64,000 nt of DNA from Klebsormidium nitens. Lineage: Eukaryota > Streptophyta > Klebsormidiophyceae > Klebsormidiales > Klebsormidiaceae. Shown one piece after another: positions 26,609-37,767 of this stretch; the stretch's first letter is position 1; every line of letters starts with the position of its first letter. The notes beneath the pieces were generated by a model that ran no database searches, was not told where the DNA came from, and was given only the letters and a program-made list of their open reading frames with translations. Both the position numbers and the translations under genes were made by a program. The stretch lies in assembly GCA_000708835.1 (NCBI GenBank), contig DF237205.1:1-64000 (forward strand), written 5' to 3'.

Positions 26609-27990
26609 AATTCTGCCGCAGAACGCAGTCTGTGGAATTTGTACAGTATCTAGTCGTAGGACGGAGAAACAAACAGCCCGGCCGGGTCACTTCCCCCGAG
26701 CGAGGGCTCAATGTTATCAACTTGAGTCAAGCACATGCGAGGGAAACCTTTACTCGAATGTCTTTGCGTTTTATAGCGTTTGAATGCATTCAAACCAAAT
26801 ATGCCCGACTTTAAAGTAGCTGGCATTGTCAGCTGGCATTAAGAATGGAAGAGCATGTTGCCTTGTCATGAACTTTTCCGGCCGTTCAATTAAAATCCTG
26901 TATCGACGGTCACTTCGATTTGGCGTCCCGGCACTCCGTGGCGCCGCGATAATTGAACGCCGGGACGTCCATAAGGCACATACGCAGAATTAACCGTTGA
27001 GTGCTACTAGTACATGCCCTCGTCATATGGCATTATACAAGTCCGGATTCTAATTGCCGTAATGCTGACTAGGCGCTGCCAACATATACGTACGTACTCT
27101 CTGAACAGCAAATTGCCAGGTTGCAGCCCAGCGCACCGTCAATGAACGGAGTAACGGACGTGTCACCCTACAGTACGGTGTTGTCGGGCCGCACACGCTA
27201 GCGCAAGGCGGCTCAGCTGATCAGCACGTGTGTTCACTTTCCGACCTCTAAGTTTGCTTGAGAGTGAGCCACTAAAGAGGTCGCGCAGACACAGACTTTG
27301 GCAGCATAGCGGCAACCTCACTGAGCAATCTTGTACAGTCGCAATGATCGTTCACGGTATCCCGTTGCTGCGACCGAGTCTCAGATTGCCGAATCCCAGT
27401 ACTCATCGACATCCGACCAATCCGACGATCCCGGTCCGAATGATCGGATCCGAGCCAAAGATAGCATTCAAGTGGGGTGCAAAATAGCACGTCTAGATCC
27501 GAACCCGGTCCACAACCAGCAAATACAGACGTGGTCGATAATTGGTTCGAATCAGAAGAGGGGTCCAACATGCTCCAATCAATCAGCCTAGTCACGGTCC
27601 GATCATGATGAATGCAACTGCCAGAATGTTGTTTTCAATATGGGCGCTCTGATCGCCGGCTTTTGGGACGACGTGCCCGTTTGCAGGAATAGGTAAAGAC
27701 AAGTCGGTTCCTATTGCCCGGCAAGCTGCCGGTATCAAAAGAGGAAGTGTCCCTGGCAGCAGCTCGGTTCAAGAACCCTCACACTCGCGGATCCGGCCAG
27801 AGTTACGTATCTGCATCTACTGTTTTCAAGCGTCCGTTCTAAGACCCAAATGAAGACCGTACGAGTTCCGGGCTCACGTATTACAGGTGCCCGTTGAAAC
27901 TTCCTTCCAGACATCCATTAATGCTATGCATAGCGCTCTCTTGTCCGTTACTCCCTATCTTCGATTCCTTTCGTTTATCTTCTCACAGAC
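26609..27990. other. Intergenic region after RPB5-A
   Basis: It should hold the 3' ends of RPB5-A and of the convergent SMP-like gene. Open frames at 27,230-27,595 overlap on both strands and are likely chance. No RNA gene or mobile element was recognised. Confidence 0.4.
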
Positions 27991-28194
27991 TCACTTGTAA
28001 CCCTTAGTCCTTCCAGAGGAGTGGGCAGAATGAGAGCCCCCCTTGCTTTCCCCCCCAGTGCGCGCGGCCGCGGACTGCGCGCGCGCAGCAAAGCCGCCCG
28101 CTTTCACTCCGCCGTTTCCGGCCTTGGCTTCCGCCGCTTGGATCCGCGATGCGGCGGATTGAGTCATCGGCGTGCCGGACTGCTTCCCGGACAT
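27991..28194 (-). CDS. Small SMP/LEA-like protein, copy A
   Basis: A 67-residue open frame starts at the ATG at 28,194. Its core, MTQSAASRIQAAEAKAG followed by GGFAARAQSAAAR, resembles the seed-maturation-protein (SMP) motif of late-embryogenesis-abundant proteins: an Ala-rich AASRIQ-AEAKA half and an AARAQSAA half. The tail is Gly/Ser/Lys-rich and probably disordered. SMP proteins are linked to desiccation and stress tolerance; the role here is inferred. The ATG directly follows a strong acceptor (TTTCTTTGTTCCAG), so an intron lies in the 5' untranslated region or there is an unseen 5' coding exon. The gene converges on RPB5-A and has a paralogue at 35,676-35,912 in the same position relative to RPB5-B. 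Confidence 0.72.
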   Translation of the reverse strand: MSGKQSGTPMTQSAASRIQAAEAKAGNGGVKAGGFAARAQSAAARTGGESKGGSHSAHSSGRTKGYK

Positions 28195-30074
28195 CTGGAA
28201 CAAAGAAAACAGAGCGAACACTTGGAATCCTCATTTCGTCTGGTTTAATATCGTTTTGATTCGTGTTTGTGCATTAGAAAGAAGACGCAAAAGGTCATAA
28301 AGAACCTCAGAACCGGATGTAATTTAGGAGTGCAATCTACAGCACGGATATAGATCTACCAAAACTTTGTTCTGTGTGCTTGTGTGCTTGTGTGCTTTTT
28401 TATAGAACATCCGTTGAGAGGACTTTGACCGAGGGACTCCGGGGGAAATTATGCATGTTGAGCCCTGAAGCCACGGACTCGAAGATTTGCATCGTGATGG
28501 TCTCCCTTCGCAATAGCAATCACGACTTTGGTGCTTTCTAAGTGGAATCTTTTGCACTATCTAAGTCTTGGGCCGAAAGCAGCTGCAGCAACAAGCTGTA
28601 TAGGATCACAGGACTTGAAGAAGAACGTGAACAAAAGTCTGGATGACGAGGAAGAATTTCTCAAGAGGAGTAACATGGTCGCCCATCGGAGCTTTTCAGG
28701 AAAGCTTTTGCTTTCCAGATATCTAAAAAAGAATGCGACAAGACGACAAGAAAACTGGAAAGAACTGGAGAGGGTACTTCCTGCAGCCCTTCGGATTTCA
28801 AGCAACAAATTCGGGGGGCAACGCGTACACAGCTACACATTCCTTGGAAGTTGGGAGCGCACCTTGCGCTTCACAAAGGGCTAATATAGAGAAGCAGAAG
28901 CAGTCGCTCCCAATCAGCACTGAGAGTTGGAGTCTTCGACTTAGGCGCTCCGATCCGATATGTGATCCGAAGTGTCTGGGAGAGCTTCGCCTGAAGCTGC
29001 GGGAGTGGATGCTTTTTGAGGGATCGCCCACATCTGTGAATTGAAGAAGCAGTTCTTCGTGCCAGCGCTAGCCTGCGATCAAGCGACAGCTGCGTCTCGA
29101 TCGAAAGAACACTGGGGAGCTATGGTTAACTGCTCCTGAGAATTTATCTTCAAACTGCCGGTGTTAGACTCGGTCCATGATCGTCCAACTCTCAGCTCAT
29201 CCGCGTGCTGGTCAAGCTATTGACAGGGGGTGGGCAGAAGAACCGGGCCTAATTGTACCTCGCTTAAATTGAAGCATAAGATATCATTGTCGAACGTCGA
29301 GACGAGATTTCGATGCACGGTCCCATGCAGCCCCAACTTAGACGATGACATTCGGAATGAGCGGGAAGTGAAGTAAGCTTCTGTCAGCTTGTTCGAGTCA
29401 TAAGAATTTCAACCGGGGAGGTCTTCAGAGAAGCCGTTCTCAAAGCCGGCCGCCTCAACAATTCGAGTACGACTCAAGCACCTGGCATCGGCAACAATCG
29501 TGACGGCAAACACTGACCAGCGCAAATTGAAGTGCCTCGTAACGGCGCGCATGCAACTGGTAATGTCATCGAGAAAGCGATTCACACTTGGGGTGCTCGA
29601 AAAAACCCCAGAGAGAGCGCTTGTTGCTGACATAAGATTCGCTTCGACGTTGTCCCTTGACGTGCTTTTCATTCCCGTTTTGATTCCATCCAGAACTCGG
29701 TCGGTGTGGCTCACAACTTCTCCTCAGCGTCAAGAGAACATATTTTGACCTGCGAGCATCAGCGTTCTGTGTATGCGCCTGTGCAAAACCCTTTGACTTT
29801 CACAGGAAGGTTTTCTGCTAGCGCTAAGCACGATAAGTATCGAGCCTTCAGTCTGGTTCCAGATTATCGGGCTTTGAGCTTGCTGCCTCTTTACAAACAG
29901 AATTATTCCTTGATTCATTGTCAATCAGCTTATAACCAGCCCGTAACTGACCATTAGTTAACCGCCCACAATATACTTCTGCTTAACTGTCCATCAGATT
30001 ATAACCAGTCCGTAACCGACCGTCAGTTAACCGCCCAAATCCTGTGTTTGGGACCAGTCAGTTGTGTGCGGGTC
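28195..30074. other. Intergenic region between the two duplicated blocks
   Basis: It contains a TGTGCTTG microsatellite near 28,375-28,398. Just upstream of the RPB5-B start codon (about 29,930-30,040) is a tandem pair of about 58 bp, sharing TAACCAG(C/T)CCGTAAC(T/C)GACC and AGTTAACCGCCCA. No gene could be supported; the open frames at 28,528-28,884 and 29,409-29,714 overlap others and match nothing known to me. Confidence 0.4.
29930..30040. repeat. Tandem repeat (2 x about 58 bp) just upstream of RPB5-B
   Basis: Two adjacent units share ATAACCAGYCCGTAACYGACC and AGTTAACCGCCCA. The array ends about 35 bp before the ATG at 30,075, so it lies in the promoter or 5' untranslated region of RPB5-B. 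A related AACCAGCCCGTAACC word also occurs near 33,825 in the last intron. Confidence 0.75.
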
Positions 30075-33000
30075 ATGGACGACGAGAATGCGACTAAGCT
30101 CTACAGGGTCCGCAGGACAATACTAGAAATGCTAAACGACAGGGGTTATAATGTGCTCGATGAAGAGCTTAGTCAGACGAAGGAAGACTTTATTGAAAAA
30201 GTGGGAGACGAGCCCAAGAAAGAAGACCTCATGATGTCGAAAAGAAAGCTAGACAGTAGCGAGCAGGTACGTATTAAATCAAGGAATAGTGGGCTTGGGT
30301 GTCCATCGTTTTGCAGTTGCATGTGATTCGACACGAGTATTTCTGCGGTTGTGGATTGAAGATGGCGCTGTGAACACGGAGGTAGGATGGTACCCGCCAC
30401 TAAATGCCAGCAAAAGAAAAAGAGCGGAGACGGAACGTGGGCTTAGAACAAAGCACTTCTGGGAGCTACTCTTTGGCGTCTTCCTCTTGCGTGTCTTCGT
30501 ATCTCGCATACAATCACTAAACGCGTGGAATATGAACTTATAAGGATTCTTTCATTTGTTACTTCTTGCTTTGCGCCGCCCATCAAGCAAAGCTCTTCCC
30601 CCGCAATGGGTCTGGCAGATCAGCTTTTCCGATTGAATATATGCTCAAATGAAGCGCTACCACCTTGAAATGGATGCAGCATTCCTTCCGATTTTGCTGC
30701 TTGATTACAGACACAACTAAGGCGCGTCCCTTCTAAGGTTTCCTCACGGATCAGAGATGTCAAGGATCAGCTCAGCAAAGCGTCTGACCGACCAGTTTTT
30801 TGCGGTTCCGTCCATCAGTCATATTCTGGGGCACTGAATACTTCCACGAAATATAAAGACTGCTACTGTTTTAAGGTGCCTTGACTCTTGTTAGATACAC
30901 CGATCGTGGGTTCATTTGGAAAGTACGATTGATCGAAGGACTGCTACAGGTCTTTCGCTTTTTGCTTGTTTTGCGTTGAATTTCAATTTGCAGAACCATA
31001 TGAGAGGACCCGGATTACGTGCAGGTGAAAGGCTAACTTGAAACCTCTTTGATCCGGGGCCCAGCTCCCCTTTGACTTTTCAGACACTGATTGTCAAATT
31101 AAATTTTGGATGCGAGATTGCAACGAAAAAGAATCCAATCAAGTTCGAGCAAGTTCCTTAATGGAAAACAAAAAATAGAGCAGGCCTGAAACAAGCCTTT
31201 TGCATTCCCTCTACAGATTCGCGTCTTCTTCCCAGACGCGAAGTCGGACGGGCGCTCTAGCGGAAACTTCAACGTCGGTATCAAGGATATGAAAGAGTAC
31301 GTAGAAAAGATGAAGCGGGACAACATTCAGCGGGCCATCATGGTGGTCGCCGAGAATTTGACACCCTTCGCCAAGGCGTGCCTAGGGGAGATTGCGACCA
31401 AAGGGTACTTCATCGAAGTGTTCCAGGTGAGTGTCAAAGGAGCGCGCGGGGGCCTCTTTAATTTCTTCTCCAACTTACTTTGTGATAAAAACTCCCTTGA
31501 ACGGAGTTGCGTAGACCTACTTGGGTCCAAAACGGATCTGCTTCGGACCCAATTCGGACCGTTTTCGGACATCCGACATGTCTGAACGGGGTCTGAAGCT
31601 TTCGGACCGGGGTTAGTTCAGTTCAAACCCAATTCAAATCGGGTTCGCGGACGAAACGCTCTCTCACAGTGGCCTGCCACTAAATGTTTTGTATTTTGGC
31701 CAGCCGTTCCTGGATTGATGCTTGAAAGTCGAGCCGATCCCATTCACGGGGGAAAGGTACCGTCAACGTCCAAGCCGGCTTTGTACTCCGGTTAGATGTC
31801 CTTCTACTAGACGAAGCTGGTTAAAAGCTGGCTATCTGACTGTTGACTACATTCGGTTGAGAGCGAAACTTTCCTGCGTTCACTTGGAACGAAGCGGCAA
31901 GACGTCGGGTTCCTCAAAGCTAACCCACGGGAAAACGGAAGAGCACTAGCCACTTTATCTCTGGTCAAAAATCTTCACCAGTGGTCGTTCCTGAGTCATC
32001 GGAAAACCCGGGCCGAAAGCAAAAGCGGGTACCAGTGTGGCCTATAGCAATTCGGAAAAAGCGCGCAGTCCGAAGCTTTGGTGGATAATAGCTGCTGTCA
32101 ATCAGCCGTCTTGCCTTCTGTTGACGAACTCGCCTTCTTTCAAGTATCTTAAATTGCATCTAACTCACCTCTCGCACTCTCAGTTCCTGACAACCGATCA
32201 GCTAAACTGTTTCTTAAAACCGAATTGGAGCTGCTGATGACTAACGACCGCCAGGTGCCCCTCCAAAGCACGACGTTTACAGAAATGAAGAAAAGAAACG
32301 GTTCAATCCAAACCCCGTTTTAGCCGTAGATTTAGCATTTTGGCTGGCCGTTGGAGCTCGGTTGAGTTAAAACCCGTTTTGGAAAACTTCGTGCAGGAAT
32401 CAGGGCTGCTAATGAATATCAACCGCCAGGTGCCCCTCCAAACCACGACGTAAGATAATAAAGAAAAGAACGGTTCAATCGAAACCCTTCTTAAAACCGT
32501 AACTTTACAATTTGGCTGGCGAGTCGGAGTTGGGTTGAGATGACCCGTTTTTCAATTCTCGTGCAGGAATCAGAGCTGCTGGTAAACATCAGCCATCTCG
32601 TGCTCGTTCCGACGCACTACGTCCTCAGAAACGAGGAAAAGGACGGTTCAATCGAAAGCCTTTTTAAACCGTAACTTTACAGTTTGGCTGCGTCGTTGGA
32701 GTTCGGTTGAGATAACCCAATTTTCTAAACCTCGTGCAGGAATCAGAGCTGCTGGTTAACATCAGGCACCAAGAGCTCGTTCCGAAGCACTACGTCCTTA
32801 GAAACGAGGAAAAGGACGGTTCAATCGAAAGCCTTTTTGAAACCGTAACTTTACAGTTTGGCTGGCCCGTTGGAGTTCGGTTGAGATAACCCGATTTTGC
32901 AAACCTCGTGCAGGAATCAGAGCTGCTGGTTAACATCAGCCACCACGTGATCGTACCGAAGCACTACGTCCTCAGCAGCGAGGAGAAGATGGCGCTTTTA

Positions 33001-34033
33001 AAACGGTACTGTGTCAAAGAAACGCAGGTAAGCAGGGATCCAGGAACTTTTCTTGCTTTCGGCTTTGCCAAATCAAATAGCCTTGAAAGCATGGCAAGTA
33101 AGAGGGCGCAACAAGCTGCAAAATAAATCCGCAAAGAGAGTTCTCGGTACGGAAGTTCGTGATGATAAGGTCAGTTGGGCCAAGGACAAGTAAAACTTAC
33201 GCCGGAACAAAAAGAGGGTTTGTGTCGAACGCTTCTTTCGAGAGTTCACACCGTCGAAGAAAGGCAGGTCAACTGGTGTGTCCACCAAAGGCCTTTCCGC
33301 GGACTCGTGAAAGCTGGTCGGGGCAGCGGATCGACCGGCCATTGACACTCAGGCAATAATCCATACGTGGGAGCTTTTGAGAATTGGATGGCATAGCTAA
33401 GAGTCACCTTGCACCCGCGCTACTTTTCTTGTTACCTCTCTCAGCCGCCACGGTTCCCGACCAATTGAAAAGATGTTTGTGGTGATATTCTCCTCGCAGC
33501 CCGCTTACTATGCATGGAAAGCCGACGTTGTCGAGCTAAGCAGGAGATCTTCTGGCGCACTTCGTTGAAACACTTTGATAAAAGCTGACAGGATCTGTGC
33601 ACAGACCTCTAACTTCTTCGAAGGAATCAATCTTCAAATCACGTCACCCGTTTGTCAAAGCCCAGGTTGCTGTCACACTTGGGACCATCTTACACAGAAA
33701 GGTTTGGCTGCTAACTATGTTCTCTAACTAATCCTCAGTCCGATTCTTTGACCATAACCGCATTACAGCCATGTTAGAAACCACTGCTTGAGTCTGGTCA
33801 TCAGACAGCTGACCTGCTTCGAACCAGCCCGTAACCCAATATGTTTAACCGCTAAATAACCTGTTTTAACTACTCTACGTACAGACCAATAGTTTTCATT
33901 GCAGCTACCCCGGATGCAAGTAACCGACCCCATGGCCCGTTACCTCGGCGTGACGCGGGGGCAAGTCGTCAGAATCGAGCGACCAAGCGAAAAGGGCGCC
34001 GGGCTTTACGTCACATACAGATGCGTAGTTTAG
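30075..34033 (+). CDS. RPB5: RNA polymerase subunit RPB5, divergent copy B
   Basis: Four exons at the same intron positions as copy A, 30075-30266, 31217-31426, 32914-33027 and 33905-34033, all phase 0, encode 214 residues. Family motifs are kept: [83 protein letters not shown] and a terminal YVTYRCVV. Some strongly conserved places differ from copy A: VRIVRPSE is [16 protein letters not shown] is RYCVKETQ, and the final YRYVV is YRCVV. About 15 of 64 residues differ in the first exon. Land plants have specialised RPB5 paralogues such as the Pol V subunit, so copy B could be specialised; that is inference. Intron 2 carries four truncated tandem copies of the exon 3 head. No stop or frameshift was seen, so it is not an obvious pseudogene. 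Confidence 0.92.
32222..32913 (+). repeat. RPB5: Tandem array of four truncated RPB5-B exon 3 heads in intron 2
   Basis: Units of about 170-175 bp begin at 32,222 (most decayed), 32,397, 32,567 and 32,740, followed by the true exon at 32,914. The last three copies keep the acceptor GTGCAG and then GAATCAG(A/G)GCTGCT; the first has lost the acceptor. The copies at 32,567 and 32,740 still read [17 protein letters not shown] before diverging at a common point (GGACGGTTCAATCGAAA) that has no donor site. Divergence rises with distance from the real exon, as expected of older copies. Confidence 0.93.
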
Positions 34034-35675
34034 AATCATGCTGCAGAATGCATTCTTTGGAACATGTACAGTGTCTGAGTATTCGTAGGACGGAGAAACA
34101 AACAGCCCGGTCGGTTGGTATCGCCGAGTGATGGGCTCTAAGAGGATGACATAAAGTCGCGTACGTACGTGTGAGGAGACCGTCAAACCGGGATTGCTGT
34201 GCGTTCTTAAGCGGCCGCATCTGCATTAGACGTGTGCCCATGGGAGCACGGTTGCCGTCGTCAGCATTCGGTAACGGTCCAAGACGAGCATCGTGCAACT
34301 CGTTCTCAATCACTTCCCCCTTGTCTCGGCTCGACGGCTGTCACTACACCCGGACAATGAAGGGTTTGGATGGAACCGAAAGGCGCAGCATGTGTGATCG
34401 ACCGAATCCGGAGGCAGGTCACCGTATGTGGCAAGTTGTCACAGTTACATCGCACTGCCCCTATGCTGCGCGCTGAAATTAAGTTGCATTCGGAAAAAAA
34501 GTTAGCAAGTATTGTATAGCGTGTGTATCAAGGGCGGCGCCCGGCGGCCTGGCGCAGGATGTGGGCTGTTCGAGCCCGGCAGCGCTTGATTGGGTATATC
34601 GAATAGGCTCTCGGTTTTTTCAAGCGCTGATTACCATCCCAGTCCGCAATTTCGAGAATGACATGCACGGTAGTACGCACCAGAGCGCTTAGTTTGAGAC
34701 AGCATATCAGAAATCTACTGCCAGTGTCGTGTCAACCACCGACATGAAAACCTTGTCTGAACCCGTTGCGGCCGGACCGATATCGTTCAACGTACTACCG
34801 TTCAATGTTCACCGCACCTTGCTAGCACTTTCTGCCGGGTAAGTTTGCACGCAATGATGATTTATGTGTCTTCCAACATCAGTAACATGATATGCTGTAG
34901 CTAGATCGTGATTCTGAGTCGCCCGGGCTCAAGGAGCGCGCTAGTGCGCGCACGACGGTTTTTTGATGCACTGCGAGTGGCTGACGCCGCACATAAGCTG
35001 CCTGCGCAATTGGGCGCGGCCTCGCGAGCTGGGCGGCGCCAGCGGGGCGTGGATTTATTCATGCACTATAGTTGCCGAAGAAAGACATTCAGCAGCTGCT
35101 TAAATATCAGGCTGCCCGTGACCCACTCAAACATGTGGACTTGCATCCGATTGGACAGATGATTCATCCGTCGGAATGCGATCGGATCCGTCACGACACG
35201 GGTCGGACGGCTCCGAGCTCTTGCACACACAGATTCACCAGAAAGTCCAACGAGTACGTGCGCAACATGTTATCTAAGTTGACGTACTTAATGCATTCTT
35301 TAAATGCTGCTTTTGCCATTCTCGATCATGCGGCGCTCTCATCCTTTGCGAAGAAGCTGATTGAAACTTCAAACAGTGCGCGTCCATTCACAGAGAAAGA
35401 AACGAGCGTCATCTTCAATTGCCTGCTCATATCGAGAAAGCTCAAGACGTCCTGATACCTGCGTCCTCACACTTCTCCTTGGGGTTAGGTACCGATCTCT
35501 CTGAACTCTCGAGCTTCGCCTCTAAACCGTATCGGAACAAGTCTTACCCTTAAATGCACCTCACGGTGACTTTACACCGAACCCTTCTCAGACTGCCACG
35601 TGTACCCTGTACTCCTAAACCTTCTGCCCTAAACTTTTATAACTATCCAAGTGTCTTAGCGTCTTTCTCCAAGAC
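34034..35675. other. Intergenic region after RPB5-B
   Basis: It should hold the 3' ends of RPB5-B and the convergent SMP-like copy B. I saw no recognisable gene. The open frame at 35,072-35,455 (127 codons) matches nothing known to me. Confidence 0.35.
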
Positions 35676-35912
35676 TCACTCGCTCCAATAGTCTTCCTCG
35701 CCCCCGGATTGGTCCCCCTTGTACCCGAAAGAAGGATTTTCAGACTGAGAACCCCCCTTGTCTCTGCCTCTCTCGTTCCGCGCGGCCGCGGATTGCGCGC
35801 GCGCCGCGAAGCTTCCGGCTTTCACGCCGCCATCCCCGGCCTTCGCTTCTGCAGACTGGATCCGCGACGCAGCCTCTTGAGTCATGGGCGTCTTGGCCTG
35901 CTTGTCAGACAT
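35676..35912 (-). CDS. Small SMP/LEA-like protein, copy B
   Basis: A 78-residue frame starts at the ATG at 35,912. It shares its core with copy A: TPMTQEAASRIQSAEAKAG and GSFAARAQSAAARN, the latter ending in the Asn common in SMP motifs. The C-terminus is longer and more acidic than in copy A (GGEEDYWSE). As in copy A the ATG directly follows an acceptor-like TTTTCGTTCAG, so an upstream exon exists. The best candidate is at 36,437-36,623, whose donor is in phase 0. The gene is convergent with RPB5-B, mirroring copy A, so the two pairs arose by one segmental duplication of about 7.5 kb. Confidence 0.72.
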   Translation of the reverse strand: MSDKQAKTPMTQEAASRIQSAEAKAGDGGVKAGSFAARAQSAAARNERGRDKGGSQSENPSFGYKGDQSGGEEDYWSE

Positions 35913-36436
35913 CTGAACGAAAAGAGAAGAAGCGATCTAGAACTGAGTTCTCAATTACTCCCGTCTTGAAAAACATCTCAATGAAAGGGGAAATTGGGCA
36001 AGCATTTGTCCTACAAAATCAGAATTGGCATCTCCGTTGAACTTTAATTGCTTTTCCCGTGCTCCTGAAAACATCGTACCAATTGAATGGAAACTAAGGT
36101 GTGTATAGGATCTTGGGGCGAATCGAATTGCAGGCAACAGTGTCCAAACAATCCGCGACCCCACTGAAGGTTGCTTCCTGCCAGTAAAGATCAAGCTCTC
36201 CGGCTTTCTTTGCTTCCTTTCGAAAGGAAGTGCCAGTAGCGTGCGAAAGCCCGAAGAGAAGACCAGTGTCATTACGAGAGTTGTTCTTGATGCCCCTTCA
36301 ATTCAGTTCTGATAAGCAAAAGATCGGAAGCAACGAGCACATGACGAGGTAATCAGACATGACAAGTGAGTACAAGCGCATGACAAGGTAAGCACAAGCA
36401 CATAACAAGGTGATCAAGCACAAGCAGCACATGTGC

Positions 36437-36623
36437 TTACCCAGTAGTTGGAGCTCGAGTGTCCCTTGCTTTTCGCAATGGGCTTCACCACAGACGTCGC
36501 AGCTCGAGGTTTGGGGGCGCCGGTCTGACGGCTGATCCGCTTAGTCGGAGTCGTGTGCGTGATACCAAGAGCGGGGGAGATTGCCACGCTGATAGCTGCC
36601 GCCATCTTGTAAGAATTTGACAT
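36437..36623 (-). CDS. Candidate 5' exon, transit-peptide-like
   Basis: A 62-codon frame starts with an ATG at 36,623 (a second ATG follows at 36,605: MAAAISVAISPALG) and ends SSSNYW at a good donor, TGG|GTAAGC. The composition (Ala, Ser, Thr, Arg, Lys; few acids) resembles a chloroplast transit peptide. It could be the first exon of the SMP-like gene at 35,676-35,912, since no other exon was found between them, or part of another small gene. An acceptor joining it to 35,912 would keep frame. Downstream in the intron (36,330-36,430) lies a short repeat of GACAAGGTAAGCACAAGCAC type. Confidence 0.4.
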
Positions 36624-37767
36624 CGGTCTAGGGGAAATTTAATGCTTTTTGAGAAAGTTAGAATGAGTGCGTTAGCCAACCTCGATTGTGTGCAGTTCAA
36701 TTGCGATCAGGCAAGCTGCGCTACTAGTGCGCCTAGAGCCTGTGTGCTGACTGCATTAACGGCGCTGCTCTTGAGAACCAGGTATGCCAAATTACATCGA
36801 GGCAGTCAACGACATCCACCTAGCGCATGAGCGTGCCGGCCAAGCTTGTGATGACGTCAGCCGTTCTAAAAATTCCCGACGACCGAAGCCGATCGAGACT
36901 TAGAAGCCCCGCATGCACACAAGAAGCGGATGGCGACAAGAAATGGCCCCGACCAGGATCGACATCTGATCATTGCTTGACTCTGCCCCGCAATCGATGA
37001 TCTTGTTGCAGTTGTACGAGTAATGACGTACACGGAGTAACCTTCTCCCGCCGTCCTTGCTTGAGTGTGTAGCTACAGCGTGACTCGGTATTAAAACTGT
37101 ACTCCGGTGATTCTTAAGACAACTCTCCTTTGAGTTGTGAATTCGATCATGGGCGGCCTCAGACATGCTCATTCAATCCGAAATTTCGAAACGCAATTTC
37201 AGATGACAAGCGCATTGCGATGAAGACGTACTATCGGCTGGCTTACGCTCTGCAGCCGCCAGAAAACGAACTTGCCAATATGGGCTATTGCGAAACGTGG
37301 CATGTGTGGACGTGCAGTTGACCATGCGCGCCACTGCCTTGGAAATGTTATCGCGAATGCTTGGCTTGTCTGCAGTATGTCTTGCACTGTGGTCATCAGT
37401 CAGGGCGCGCCAGGCTTGACAATCATTACAGAGCTTCGCAAGCGGCCTGTATAACTTAGTAAGCATGCACGTGTATATTATTTTGACTGTCGATCAGAAC
37501 CACGGGGATGGTGCATGAGAAAGTAAGCGCCCAAGGCTGCGCCGACTTGGTTGGCAGCACGCATGCCAATGCAAATAAAACCGCTGTCTCTTTCCTAACG
37601 CCTAAGCTACGCAGCGAAGGCACCATCGGAAGCATGAGGCGCACTTGAGCTACTCAAGGCGGTATTTGTTCGATTCTGCAGTCCCTCTTAAAAGCAGAAG
37701 ATATCTTCTATTTTCAAAGAGAAATAACTGAACTTCGGAGAAATATCTTCCCGATCACAGAGCGCCC
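36624..37767. other. Intergenic region between the SMP-like and glycosyltransferase genes
   Basis: No gene could be supported. Short open frames (60-97 codons) overlap on both strands. The 3' end of the GT25-like gene should lie just left of 37,768. Confidence 0.35.

Noticed and set aside
34537-34605. tRNA-like stretch with A-box (TGGCGCAGGATG) and B-box (GTTCGAGCC) words and ATCAAG/CTTGAT ends
   Set aside because: The two boxes are only about 20 bp apart and no cloverleaf with proper anticodon and T arms can be drawn. It is at most a decayed tRNA-derived fragment.
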